Shown here: positions 16,710 through 24,890 of the stretch, piece after piece | Position numbering within the stretch: the first letter of the stretch is position 1 | Layout of the letters: each line of letters opens with the position of its first letter | Notes under the pieces: model-generated | Told to the model about the DNA's origin: nothing | Databases searched by the model: none | Seen by the model: the letters and a program-made list of their open reading frames with translations, nothing else | Position numbers and translations under genes: made by a program | Assembly (NCBI GenBank): GCA_900554545.1 | Contig: USHW01000029.1 | Span: 1 to 27,102, forward strand | From: an uncultured Prevotella sp. | GTDB lineage: Bacteria > Bacteroidota > Bacteroidia > Bacteroidales > Bacteroidaceae | Reading direction: 5' to 3' | Length of the DNA stretch: 27,102 nt

Positions 16710-17882
16710 TCAGTCTTTCTCGTCGTCAATGTCGAAATACTCTACATCGTCAACGTCTTCAATTTCGTCTTCGTCGATAAATTCTATCTCATCCTCTCCT
16801 TCAACACGCAGCTCTTCCGGCAGTGTATAGAGGTCTTTGTCGCGGTGGATGAGTGTGTCTTCGGCCGTTATGGCCTTTAGTTTGTTGCTCTCGCTGTTCA
16901 GCTCACGCCAGAGAACGTCTTTAAGTTCGTTGAGCCCTTGGCCTGTAACGGCGGAGATGAACACCACGGGAATGTCGTCGGGAGTTGTTTCTTTAAGCAT
17001 TCCAATCAGCTCTTCGTCAAGCAAGTCGCATTTTGTTACGGCGAGAACGCGGTGCTTGTCGAGCATTTCGGGGTTGAAGTTTTTTAGCTCATTGAGCAGT
17101 ACCTCGTATTCTTTCTTTATGTCGTCAGTGTCGCCGGGAACCATAAACAGCAGCAAGGAGTTGCGTTCGATGTGGCGTAGGAAGCGCAGACCGAGTCCGC
17201 GCCCTTCGCTCGCTCCTTCGATTATTCCCGGAATGTCGGCCATGACGAATGACTGTCGGTCATGGTAACTCACTATGCCAAGCGACGGTTCGAGCGTGGT
17301 GAACGGATAGTTCGCTATTTTCGGACGTGCGCTTGACAGCGCCGAAAGCAGCGTACTCTTGCCTGCGTTCGGGAAACCTACCAGTCCGACGTCGGCAAGC
17401 AGCTTCAGTTCGAGAATGATTGTCATTTCTTCCATCGGCTCTCCCGGCTGTGCGAAGCGCGGTGCCTGGTTGGTGGCAGTGCGGAACTGGAAGTTGCCAA
17501 GACCGCCGCGTCCGCCTTTCAGCAGCAGCACTTCTTGCCCGTCGTAGGTCACGTCGCATACGTATTTGCCCGTTTCGGCGTTATATACTACGGTTCCGCA
17601 CGGCACGTCAATGTAGACGTCCTTTCCGTCGGTGCCGTGGCATTTGGCCTTTCCGCCGTTGCCCCCGTGCTCGGCGTATATGTGGCGTTGGTATTTAAGG
17701 TGAAGCAGAGTCCAATAGTTGTGGTTGCCGCGCAGGTAAACGCTGCCGCCTTTGCCGCCGTCACCGCCGTCGGGACCTCCGTTGGGCTGGTATTTGGCGT
17801 GTCGTAGGTGCATGGAGCCGCGTCCGCCTTTTCCAGAGCGGCAGTAAATCTTAACGTAGTCTACAAAGTTGGATTCTGGCAT
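16710..17882 (-). CDS. obg: Obg-family GTPase (ribosome assembly / stress)
   Basis: Essential GTPase involved in late assembly of the 50S ribosomal subunit, 390 residues. The glycine-rich OBG fold occupies about residues 1-160 (GKGGRG, PDGGDGGKGG, GGNGGKAKCHGTDGKD). The G domain follows: G1 GFPNAGKS at 169-176, switch I around NYPFTTLEP, G3 DIPG at 216-219, G4 TKCD at 283-286 and G5 SAV near 310. G4 is TKCD where the textbook motif is NKxD. I believe the Thr variant is normal in Bacteroidetes Obg, so this is not necessarily a defect. The tail from about 360 is very acidic (runs of E and D), common in Obg proteins. It lies between adk and pgeF; start ATG at 17880-17882 gives the standard N-terminus. 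Confidence 0.97.
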   Translation of the reverse strand: MPESNFVDYVKIYCRSGKGGRGSMHLRHAKYQPNGGPDGGDGGKGGSVYLRGNHNYWTLLHLKYQRHIYAEHGGNGGKAKCHGTDGKDVYIDVPCGTVVYNAETGKYVCDVTYDGQEVLLLKGGRGGLGNFQFRTATNQAPRFAQPGEPMEEMTIILELKLLADVGLVGFPNAGKSTLLSALSSARPKIANYPFTTLEPSLGIVSYHDRQSFVMADIPGIIEGASEGRGLGLRFLRHIERNSLLLFMVPGDTDDIKKEYEVLLNELKNFNPEMLDKHRVLAVTKCDLLDEELIGMLKETTPDDIPVVFISAVTGQGLNELKDVLWRELNSESNKLKAITAEDTLIHRDKDLYTLPEELRVEGEDEIEFIDEDEIEDVDDVEYFDIDDEKD

Positions 17883-17897
17883 AGTGAAGGGGTTTAA

Positions 17898-17994
17898 GAG
17901 TAAAGAGTTAAGAACTAAGAGTTAAGAAAACCGTTTTGCAGTTGATGTATGGAAAAGCATATTTTCTTAACTCTTAATTCTTAACTCTTAATTA
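17898..17994. repeat. A/T-rich inverted repeat of AAGAGTTAAG-type units between adk and obg
   Basis: 17898-17930 matches the reverse complement of 17962-17994 at 29 of 33 positions, including a 28-bp inner stem (17903-17930 with 17962-17989) with one mismatch and a 31-base loop. Both arms are short repeats of GAGTTAAGAA. It lies between the adk stop (18001) and the obg start (17882), inside an otherwise same-strand run. It may end or attenuate transcription, or be a repeat-element insertion. Confidence 0.7.
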
Positions 17995-18000
17995 TTGGGA

Positions 18001-18573
18001 TTAAATGTTGTCTATTACGTTGCAGATGTCTGCGAAAATGCGGTCAAGTTCTCCGAGTCCGTTAATATGATGGTGCAGGTTCTCTTTCTTGTACCATTCT
18101 ATCAGCGGTGCAGTCTGGTTGTGGTACACGTCGAGACGCTTCTTGATTGTTTCTTCGTTGTCGTCTGAACGTCCGCTTTCCTGTCCGCGTTTGATGAGTC
18201 GTGTCATGAGTTCTTCTTCGGGAACGTCAAGCTCTATCATTGCAGCCACCTTGTGTCCACGCTGGTCGAGCATCTTCTTCAATGCTTCCGCTTGCGGTAT
18301 TGTGCGGGGGAAACCGTCGAAGATAACACCCTTATGTTCTTTTCCGAAGCTGTCGTAAACGCTTGCGAGGATGTCTATCATAAGTTCGTCAGGGATAAGC
18401 TGGCCTTTGTCTATATACTGTTTGGCCGTCTTACCGAGTTCTGTCTCGTTCTTGATTTCGTTGCGCAGTACGTCGCCGGTCGAGATATGGCCGAGACCGT
18501 ACTTTTTAATCATCAAATCGCTTTGCGTGCCCTTTCCTGAACCGGGCGCGCCGAAAATAACAATATTCTTCAT
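18001..18573 (-). CDS. adk: Adenylate kinase (short-LID type)
   Basis: Cytoplasmic nucleotide kinase that interconverts ATP + AMP and 2 ADP. Length is 190 residues. The P-loop GAPGSGKGT is at 8-16, the AMP-binding STGDVLRNEI at 31-40, and DGFPRT at 86-91. The LID region is short (RGQESGRSDD, about 129-138) and has no zinc-binding cysteines, as in the short adenylate kinases of this phylum. It follows hpt by 30 bases on the same strand, so the two purine genes are probably co-transcribed. Confidence 0.97.
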   Translation of the reverse strand: MKNIVIFGAPGSGKGTQSDLMIKKYGLGHISTGDVLRNEIKNETELGKTAKQYIDKGQLIPDELMIDILASVYDSFGKEHKGVIFDGFPRTIPQAEALKKMLDQRGHKVAAMIELDVPEEELMTRLIKRGQESGRSDDNEETIKKRLDVYHNQTAPLIEWYKKENLHHHINGLGELDRIFADICNVIDNI

Positions 18574-18603
18574 CTTAGAGTTTGATATGGTATGTTTGTC
18601 TTG

Positions 18604-19143
18604 TTATTCTTCAACCAAGGTATAGATATTCCGCAGGTTGCGGCCTTGCTGGTCGTAATCAAGTCCGTAGCCGACGATGAAGTCGTTGGGTATCTTCATT
18701 GCCACATATTCAATGTCAAGCTCGACTTTGAGCTTTTCTGGTTTAAGCAACAGCGTGCATATATGTATTGACGCAGGGTTGCGTGTTCCTAATGACTCCA
18801 GCATCCGTTTCATTGTCAGTCCCGACTCGACAATGTCTTCCACTATTATGATGTCGCGTCCGGAAATGTCTTCGTTAATCCCGAACACTTCTTTGATTGT
18901 TCCTGTAGACATTGTTCCCTGATAAGAAGCCAGCTTTACGAATGAGATTTCACATGGAACTGTAATCATCCTCATAAGGTCGGCTGCAAAAACGAACGAG
19001 CCGTTGAGTACGGCGAGAAACAGCGGGTTCTTTCCCTCCATGTCTTTGTTTATGCGGTCGGCAATGGCTTTTACGTGTTTCAGAATTTCCTCTTCAGTAT
19101 ATGAAATCCTGAATGTCTTGTCGTGGATTTTTATTGTTGACAT
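18604..19143 (-). CDS. hpt: Hypoxanthine phosphoribosyltransferase
   Basis: Purine salvage enzyme that converts hypoxanthine or guanine plus PRPP to IMP or GMP. Length is 179 residues, normal for the family. The PRPP-binding loop VEDIVESGLTM is at 101-111, the LNGSFVFAADL segment near 46 is conserved in the family, and KIPNDFIVGYGLDY near 150-163 is the base-binding end. It is first in the - strand run hpt, adk, obg, pgeF, GH53 and has its own promoter in the short gap shared with the divergent NAD(P)HX gene. Confidence 0.97.
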   Translation of the reverse strand: MSTIKIHDKTFRISYTEEEILKHVKAIADRINKDMEGKNPLFLAVLNGSFVFAADLMRMITVPCEISFVKLASYQGTMSTGTIKEVFGINEDISGRDIIIVEDIVESGLTMKRMLESLGTRNPASIHICTLLLKPEKLKVELDIEYVAMKIPNDFIVGYGLDYDQQGRNLRNIYTLVEE

Positions 19144-19166
19144 GATGCTTTATTGATATTTTGGCA

Positions 19167-19199
19167 CAAAATTACTAAAAATATGCCAAATGTGACAAA
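19167..19199 (-). promoter_or_regulatory. Bacteroidetes promoter for hpt
   Basis: Read on the - strand, TTTG (19199-19196), a 21-base spacer and TAATTTTG (19174-19167) match the -33/-7 pattern. The predicted leader to the ATG at 19143 is under 20 nt. Confidence 0.65.
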
Positions 19200-19217
19200 C
19201 GTTCTGCATTAATTTAG

Positions 19218-19225
19218 TATTTTTG
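19218..19225 (+). promoter_or_regulatory. -7 element (TATTTTTG) of a nearly leaderless promoter
   Basis: TATTTTTG fits TAnnTTTG and ends only 5 bases before the ATG at 19231. With the usual spacing, transcription would start at or within a few bases of the start codon. No convincing -33 element is seen. The start codon is well supported because MKIFTSAQIRELD is the conserved family N-terminus. Confidence 0.55.
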
Positions 19226-19230
19226 CACTG

Positions 19231-20748
19231 ATGAAGATTTTTACAAGCGCTCAGATTCGTGAGCTTGACAAATATACAATTGAGCACGAACCAATCAGTT
19301 CGATAGACTTGATGGAGCGTGCTGCAAAGGCTATTGTGCGTGCGATAACCGCAGAGTGGGGCAAGGACACGCCTGTTGTCGTCTTTGCCGGCCCCGGAAA
19401 TAACGGCGGTGACGCTTTGGCTGTGGCGAGAATGCTGGCGGAACAAAGATATCAAGTTGACGCCTATTTGTTTAATATAGGCGGTAATTTGTCTGATGAT
19501 TGCGACGCTAACAGGAAGAGGCTTGCTGGGTGCAAGGCCGTTAAGTCGTTTGTAGAGGTTACAGAAGAGTTCGACCCTCCAAAATTGGATAGGGGGATGC
19601 TGGTTGTTGACGGACTGTTCGGTTCTGGCTTGAACAAGCCCCTTGCCGGGGGGTTCGCTTCGTTGGCGAAATATATTAACCAGTCATCGGCAACAGTGGC
19701 TGCCATCGACGTTCCGTCGGGACTTATGGCGGAAGACAACACATACAATGTAAGGGCGAATATTGTAAGGGCTGATGTCACTTTCACATTACAACATAAA
19801 AAACTTTCATTCCTGTTCCCTGAAAATCAGAAGTTCATAGGCGAATTGAAGGTGCTTGATATTGGCTTGAGCAAAGAAGGAATGGCGGCAATACCGTCTC
19901 CTTACAGCTTGTTGGAAGAAGGTGATATCCGGCCGAGGCTTTTGCATAGGAGCGTTTTCGCGCATAAAGGCGACATGGGCAATGCGCTCATTATAGCCGG
20001 CAGTTATGGCATGGCGGGTGCCGCTGTGCTTGCAACTAAAGCATGTTTGAGAAGCGGTGTAGGCAAAGTGGCCGTATGTACACCGTTCCGCAATAATGAC
20101 ATAATGCAGGTTGCCGTCCCGGAGGCGGTCATGTGTTTGGACAAGGATGACAAATACTTTTCTGAAGCGGTTGACGCTTTCGGCTTTGATGCTGTGTGTA
20201 TGGGGCCGGGACTGGGGCAACAGGAATCTTCGGCTATAGCCCTTATAACGCAGATACGCAGGACGCAGGCTCCTGTTGTGATTGATGCCGACGGGCTTAA
20301 TATATTGTCAAGCCACAGAGCTTGGTTGCAGCAGTTGCCCAAAGGTGTAATATTGACACCACATCCAAGAGAATTTGAGAGATTGGCAGGCATTCATTAT
20401 GGGGACGGTTACGAGCGTCTTGACAGCGCGCGTGATATGGCTGAACGCCTGCAGGCTTATATAATATTGAAAGGACATTATTCGGCCTTGTGTCTGCCTG
20501 ACGGTAATGTATTTTTCAACACTACCGGGAATGCTGGGATGGCTACGGCCGGAAGCGGCGATGTGCTTGCCGGAATTATAACAGGACTGCTTGCACGGGG
20601 CTACAAGCAGGCTGATGCCTGCATGCTTGGAATGTACCTGCATGGACTTGCCGGCGATTTGGCAGCCCATGATGTCGGTCGGGAAAGCCTTGTTGCAAGT
20701 GACATAATCAAGTTCCTCCCACAGGCGTTTATACGTCTTGGCGCATGA
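19231..20748 (+). CDS. nnr: Bifunctional NAD(P)HX epimerase / ADP-dependent NAD(P)HX dehydratase
   Basis: Metabolite-repair enzyme that restores damaged hydrated NADH and NADPH: the N-terminal half epimerises R/S-NAD(P)HX and the C-terminal half dehydrates the S form using ADP. Length is 505 residues, normal for the fusion. The YjeF_N epimerase domain spans about 1-215, with GPGNNGGD at 54-61 and VVDGLFGSGLNKPL. The ribokinase-like dehydratase domain spans about 230-500, with HKGDMGNALIIAGS, GPGLG, TPHPREFERL and NAGMATAGSGDVLAG at 434-448. It is divergent from hpt and is followed 31 bases after its stop by the DUF4831-like gene. Confidence 0.96.
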   Translation: MKIFTSAQIRELDKYTIEHEPISSIDLMERAAKAIVRAITAEWGKDTPVVVFAGPGNNGGDALAVARMLAEQRYQVDAYLFNIGGNLSDDCDANRKRLAGCKAVKSFVEVTEEFDPPKLDRGMLVVDGLFGSGLNKPLAGGFASLAKYINQSSATVAAIDVPSGLMAEDNTYNVRANIVRADVTFTLQHKKLSFLFPENQKFIGELKVLDIGLSKEGMAAIPSPYSLLEEGDIRPRLLHRSVFAHKGDMGNALIIAGSYGMAGAAVLATKACLRSGVGKVAVCTPFRNNDIMQVAVPEAVMCLDKDDKYFSEAVDAFGFDAVCMGPGLGQQESSAIALITQIRRTQAPVVIDADGLNILSSHRAWLQQLPKGVILTPHPREFERLAGIHYGDGYERLDSARDMAERLQAYIILKGHYSALCLPDGNVFFNTTGNAGMATAGSGDVLAGIITGLLARGYKQADACMLGMYLHGLAGDLAAHDVGRESLVASDIIKFLPQAFIRLGA

Positions 20749-20779
20749 ATCAATTATTTATTTATTCGAAAATAACGAC

Positions 20780-21841
20780 ATGAAAACCCTTACCATCGCT
20801 TTATTATTATTTGTGTCAGGCTGCCAGACATTGCTCGCGCAGAGGAGCAAGGACGTGGCGGAGGGCACGGCTTACTATCTTCCGCGTACAGAGTTGCGTT
20901 TTACGGTGAAGATTGAGAAAACGTCATATACGCCCGGAGAGTTTGCCGTCTATGCTGAAAAATACATGAAGATGAACAATGTCAGCATGAAGCCTTCCGT
21001 GACTTACCGCATATTGGGGCTTGACATCAACTCCGTAGGTGAGCGTGACACGTCCAAGTTTTACATGTTGCCTACCGACTCGAAGCACAACATACAGACT
21101 GTTGACATTGATGACAACAGCGTTTTGCTTGCTGTCAACGCCGACCCGAAAATCGTTGAGCAGCCTGTTCCTTTCAAGCCGGCGCCAAAGCCTGCGCGGC
21201 TTAATCCGCGTGATTATATGAATGAGGACATCCTTTCGGCCGGAAGTTCGGCGAAAATGGCCGAATTGTGTGCCTTTGAAATATATGACATACGTGACAG
21301 CAGAAGCCTTCTGAACAAGGGGCAGGCCGACTTTATGCCAAAGGACGGCGAGCAGCTGCGCATCATGCTGGCAAACCTTGAGACGCAGGAGAACGCCCTG
21401 ATGCAGCTTTTCAGCGGTATTACAGAGCGTGATACTATGGAGGCCGTGGTAAAGTTCGTGCCGGTGAAAGAGGTTGACAGGCAGTTGCTTTTCCGTTTTT
21501 CAAAGTGGATGGGTATAACTGATGCCGACGACCTTGGAGGCAATCCTTATTATATAAGTGTGGAAGACAAGCATGTTACACCGTCAATCCATGATGAGCT
21601 GTTAAGCCGGAAGAAGGCGAAAGACAACGGAGGACTTTATGTAAACCTTCCGGGGAAAATACAAGTTACATTGTACAAGGGCAACGAACAATGGGCGGCT
21701 TATGAACTTTATGCCGCACAGTTTGGTACTGTGGCGGCTTTGGATGAAGACCTTTTCGGTAAAAAATTGTTTACAAGCGTTGTCCTGAATCCTGTTACAG
21801 GTAATTTGGAGAGCATCGAGATAGACAGTGCAAGGAAATGA
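20780..21841 (+). CDS. DUF4831-like exported protein, possible lipoprotein
   Basis: Exported protein of 353 residues resembling the Bacteroidetes family DUF4831; function unknown. I chose ATG 20780 because it begins a signal sequence (MKTLTIALLLFVSGC). The frame is open upstream to 20738, overlapping the previous gene, but that adds a charged, non-signal segment. VSGC at residues 12-15 could be a lipobox, giving a lipid-anchored protein. Alternatively signal peptidase I could cut after LLAQ (residue 21). The rest is soluble, with two similar stretches near the strands beginning RYLP/YYLP and NLPGKIQVTLY. It follows the NAD(P)HX gene closely and is followed by a terminator. Confidence 0.75.
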   Translation: MKTLTIALLLFVSGCQTLLAQRSKDVAEGTAYYLPRTELRFTVKIEKTSYTPGEFAVYAEKYMKMNNVSMKPSVTYRILGLDINSVGERDTSKFYMLPTDSKHNIQTVDIDDNSVLLAVNADPKIVEQPVPFKPAPKPARLNPRDYMNEDILSAGSSAKMAELCAFEIYDIRDSRSLLNKGQADFMPKDGEQLRIMLANLETQENALMQLFSGITERDTMEAVVKFVPVKEVDRQLLFRFSKWMGITDADDLGGNPYYISVEDKHVTPSIHDELLSRKKAKDNGGLYVNLPGKIQVTLYKGNEQWAAYELYAAQFGTVAALDEDLFGKKLFTSVVLNPVTGNLESIEIDSARK

Positions 21842-21858
21842 GTCGCTATTACTTTTTG

Positions 21859-21897
21859 AAGATGTTGCGTTGGGAAATCAGGCGCGACATCTTTTTT
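21859..21897 (+). terminator. Rho-independent terminator after the DUF4831-like gene
   Basis: AAGATGTTGCG (21859-21869) pairs with CGCGACATCTT (21883-21893), 11 pairs with one G-T, and is followed by a T-run. It starts 17 bases after the stop, so it ends the NAD(P)HX/DUF4831 transcript. Confidence 0.8.
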
Positions 21898-21990
21898 ATA
21901 TGTAAATAATAATTAAAAATAAGCTCCTTTGCGCAAGGTTGTGGGTATTGTGCGTGTTTCATTGTTGAATGATAAAAACAAGAGCAGACT

Positions 21991-22734
21991 ATGAAGACAA
22001 TGAAATTCTTGGCCGGACTTGCTGTTGCAATGATGGCTTTATTCTCTTTTGGCTCGTGCGACAATGATGACACCTACTACTGGTATTATCCGCCGATGCC
22101 TAACGCTTTGGTTACGGTGAAGCCTATCGAAGGGGCTGGTTTTTACATGCAGCTTGATGATAGCACAACGCTTTACCCTGTGAACATGGCCGCTTCTCCT
22201 TTTGGCGACAAGGAGGTGCGTGCCCTCGTGTGCTACCGTGAGGTGAAACCGGCTAATGAATATTATGACAAGTCTGTGGAGGTTGACTGGATTGACAGCA
22301 TTCTTACGAAGAAAGCCGTGCCTTATCCTGCTGACGGAGACGTGTCGGAATATGGCGACGACCCAATCGAGATTGTACGTGACTGGGTGAACATCGCTGA
22401 AGACGGCTACCTTACGCTGCGTTTCCGCACCCGTTGGGGCGATACGAATGTAGCGCATTACGTCAACCTGCTTACCGGAGGAAATCCTGACGACCCGTAT
22501 GAGGTTGAGTTCAAGCATAATGCTTTCGGCGACGTCAATGGCATTGAGGGCGATGCTTTGGTGGCATTCCGCCTGTCAGACTTGCCTGATACAGAGGGTA
22601 AGACAGTCAAACTGACGTTGAAATACAAATCGTACAGTGGCGAGAAGACGGTGCAGTTCGACTATTGCAGCCGCAAGGCGACAGCCGTTGACGGCCAGGT
22701 TGACAGGGCGGCGTATTCTTCCCGGTTGAAGTAA
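21991..22734 (+). CDS. NigD-like lipoprotein
   Basis: Predicted lipoprotein of 247 residues. A basic start and hydrophobic stretch (MKTMKFLAGLAVAMMALFSF) lead to the lipobox FGSC with C23, followed by DNDD, an acidic start common in Bacteroidetes lipoproteins. The body is beta-rich with LTLRFRTRWG and GEKTVQFDY, resembling NigD-like proteins. Those are named after the immunity protein of the nigrescin bacteriocin of Prevotella nigrescens, but most family members have no known partner. There is no bacteriocin gene here, so an immunity role is not supported. A separate promoter is not clear in 21898-21990. Confidence 0.8.
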   Translation: MKTMKFLAGLAVAMMALFSFGSCDNDDTYYWYYPPMPNALVTVKPIEGAGFYMQLDDSTTLYPVNMAASPFGDKEVRALVCYREVKPANEYYDKSVEVDWIDSILTKKAVPYPADGDVSEYGDDPIEIVRDWVNIAEDGYLTLRFRTRWGDTNVAHYVNLLTGGNPDDPYEVEFKHNAFGDVNGIEGDALVAFRLSDLPDTEGKTVKLTLKYKSYSGEKTVQFDYCSRKATAVDGQVDRAAYSSRLK

Positions 22735-22775
22735 TGATATATGTAGAGAGTGTGGAGTTCATGGATGAAGCGGTT

Positions 22776-22827
22776 GCGCCTGTCTGCTGGCAATGTCGTT
22801 TGCCGCATTCAGGCGCCGGCGCTTTTT
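22776..22827 (+). terminator. Likely terminator after the NigD-like gene
   Basis: GCGCCTG (22776-22782) pairs with CAGGCGC (22810-22816); within it GGCAA (22789-22793) pairs with TTGCC (22800-22804). A short CGGCGC and five Ts follow. It lies between the NigD-like stop and the sigma-factor start. Confidence 0.5.
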
Positions 22828-22854
22828 CCGTGGCTTTAAGGCTCTTTGTTTGAT

Positions 22855-23577
22855 ATGAAGGCAGATAACGGCGGATATAATGAAAGCGACCTCGTGTCTC
22901 TTTTGGCACGTATGGACGGTAAGGCTGTAAAATCGCTTTACGACAGGTACGTAGAGTACTTGACGGCTGTTTGCGCCCGTTACATTGCCGATGACAACGA
23001 CCGCAAAGATGTGCTGCAAGAGTGCTTTATAAGGATTTTCACATCATTGGGCAAGTTTGAGTTCCGTGGTGAAGGTTCTTTGAAAGCATGGATGGCAAGG
23101 ATTGTAGTCAATGAGTCATTACGCTTCTTGAAAAAGAATTCCAACTATGGTTTTATTGAATATGGCGACCGTCTGCCTGACATGGTTGACGAACCTGAGC
23201 CTGAAGGCATACCCGACGACGTGCTCAATGACATGATTCTGTCGTTGCCGCCGGGTTACCGTATGGTGTTCAACCTTTATGTGTTCGAGCGGAAAAGCCA
23301 TAAGGAGATTGCCGCTATGCTTGGAATAGGCGAGAGTTCGTCGGCTTCGCAATTTTCGAGGGCCAAGGCTCTTCTTGCCCGGAAAATAAAGGAGTATCGT
23401 GGCAGGCAGGATGGTGAACGGCCTGTAGGTTTGCATGCCGGCGCGGCCCGTTCCGGCGACGCTTTGGCACGTGGCGTGTCGCAGCCTGACGGGGCGCAGC
23501 ACGAGCGCCATGGTTTCAAACCGTTCAGCAAGGCTGTCGTTTTTGCATATTTACCGTTTTTGTGGTTGACGGTGTGA
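22855..23577 (+). CDS. ECF-family RNA polymerase sigma factor (Das-like)
   Basis: Alternative sigma factor of the extracytoplasmic function group, 240 residues from ATG 22855 (an in-frame TTG at 22846 would add three residues). Region 2 is visible at about 14-95: LYDRYVEYLTAVCARY, DVLQECFIRIF and FRGEGSLKAWMARIVVNESL. Region 4 is at about 122-180: LPPGYRMVFNLYVFERKSHKEIAAMLGIGESS with SRAKALLARKI. A tail of about 58 residues after region 4 is unusual: it is rich in Gly, Ala and Arg and ends in a hydrophobic stretch (AVVFAYLPFLWLTV). The gene ends 17 bases before the next one, which is a probable membrane-anchored anti-sigma partner. Confidence 0.92.
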   Translation: MKADNGGYNESDLVSLLARMDGKAVKSLYDRYVEYLTAVCARYIADDNDRKDVLQECFIRIFTSLGKFEFRGEGSLKAWMARIVVNESLRFLKKNSNYGFIEYGDRLPDMVDEPEPEGIPDDVLNDMILSLPPGYRMVFNLYVFERKSHKEIAAMLGIGESSSASQFSRAKALLARKIKEYRGRQDGERPVGLHAGAARSGDALARGVSQPDGAQHERHGFKPFSKAVVFAYLPFLWLTV

Positions 23578-23594
23578 AAAAAAACTGATGTGTC

Positions 23595-24875
23595 ATGGAA
23601 CAACAATGGATAGAACATCTAAGGAAACGTTTTGCCGACCGTAAGGTCGCGCCGCCTGACGGACTGTGGGAGAGTGTCAGGGATGCCATTGACGCCGGCA
23701 ACGGTGGCGGCGATGCGGTAAAGCGCCGTCGTCGTACCGCTGTTGTGCCTATGTGGTATCGCCGTGCTGTGGCGGTAGTCGCCTGTGTGGCTGTTGTTGT
23801 GGTGACAGTGTGGTTCTTTGCCGGTCGTGACGCCGTGCCTTATGACGCTGTGGCTGTTATGGAGCCTTCAGGTGATTTGCGTGGAGTCGGTGGAACAGGG
23901 GCTTTATCTGCATCAGGAGATGATGTGCCCTTGATTCCCGTGCGGCGTCATGCTGGGCATTCGGTTCCCGGTGAAGTCCGCTCTGATGGTAGTTTGGCTG
24001 TCGATGCAAAAATGCCAGCTGACAGCATTGCTGTTGTTGAAGGCGTTGCTGTCGGGAGTGAAAATACCGTAGGCGATACTCGCAGGCAGGATAACGGAAG
24101 TGTGGTTGTCAGGCGTAATCGTCCCGGTGGCGTTTCTCGTGGCGGCGATGGCTCGCAGTATCTGGCTTCAGCCGGCGATGTTCGGTCTCATGGTGGTATG
24201 TCGGTGTCCGTTTACGGTTCAGGGCTTACTGGGGTCGGAGCTTCTTCTGGTGCCAGTGGCACGTCCATACGTCCGTTCAACAGTGTGCAGTCTGACCCCG
24301 TGTTTGGCAAGGAAAACATGCTTTCGTATTTTGCTTACGGAAGAGCCGAGGCCGCAGAAGTGAAGGTCAAGCACCGCCAGCCGATAAAGGTTGGCGCGTC
24401 GGTGCGGTTCGATTTGCCCGGGCGTTTCGGCGTGGAGACAGGTGTGAATTATTCTTATCATTCGTCAGACATAACATCGGGCGATGATTCCGGAGGTTAT
24501 GCAACGGAGCAGAAGTTGCATTATATAGGCATACCTGTGGCCGTCAATTATGATATATGGCATACCGATTTCCTTGAAGTCTACGCTTCGGCAGGCGGTT
24601 CTGTCGAGTTGTGCGTGTCAGGAAAGTCGCATACGGAGTATGTTTCCGGCAATACCGTGGTTAATACCGTCGACGCTGATGTGCGCGACGAGCGGCCGCA
24701 GTGGTCTGTAGGGGCTTCGGCCGGAGTGCAGTATAATTTCAGTGACGTTGTGGGAGTTTATGTCGAGCCGGGCGTGAGCTATTACTTCGACAACGGCAGC
24801 GGCGTAAGTACGATATATAAGGACAAGCCGTTCAACTTCAACCTGAACGTCGGTCTCCGTTTTACAATCAGATAA
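23595..24875 (+). CDS. Dual membrane-spanning anti-sigma-like protein with outer-membrane beta-barrel (Dma-like)
   Basis: 426 residues in four parts. (1) A cytoplasmic N-terminus, 1-52, with PPDGLWESVRDAI, which resembles the short sigma-binding segment of Bacteroidetes anti-sigma factors, ending in a basic RRRR stretch. (2) One hydrophobic helix at about 57-76. (3) A low-complexity linker at about 80-255, rich in Gly, Ser, Val and Asp. (4) A beta-barrel at about 262-426 with some eight amphipathic strands (IKVGASVRFDL, FGVETGVNYSY, FNLNVGLRFTIR), like the small outer-membrane barrel families. The helix should sit in the inner membrane and the barrel in the outer membrane. This is the layout of the Dma proteins paired with ECF sigma factors (Das) in B. 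thetaiotaomicron. The pairing with the sigma gene upstream supports it. Sigma binding itself is inference. Confidence 0.82.
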   Translation: MEQQWIEHLRKRFADRKVAPPDGLWESVRDAIDAGNGGGDAVKRRRRTAVVPMWYRRAVAVVACVAVVVVTVWFFAGRDAVPYDAVAVMEPSGDLRGVGGTGALSASGDDVPLIPVRRHAGHSVPGEVRSDGSLAVDAKMPADSIAVVEGVAVGSENTVGDTRRQDNGSVVVRRNRPGGVSRGGDGSQYLASAGDVRSHGGMSVSVYGSGLTGVGASSGASGTSIRPFNSVQSDPVFGKENMLSYFAYGRAEAAEVKVKHRQPIKVGASVRFDLPGRFGVETGVNYSYHSSDITSGDDSGGYATEQKLHYIGIPVAVNYDIWHTDFLEVYASAGGSVELCVSGKSHTEYVSGNTVVNTVDADVRDERPQWSVGASAGVQYNFSDVVGVYVEPGVSYYFDNGSGVSTIYKDKPFNFNLNVGLRFTIR

Positions 24876-24890
24876 AAAGGGGTCAAGCTG

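Noticed and set aside
21991..22734. Bacteriocin immunity system
   Set aside because: The gene resembles NigD only at family level, and no bacteriocin or export gene lies beside it.
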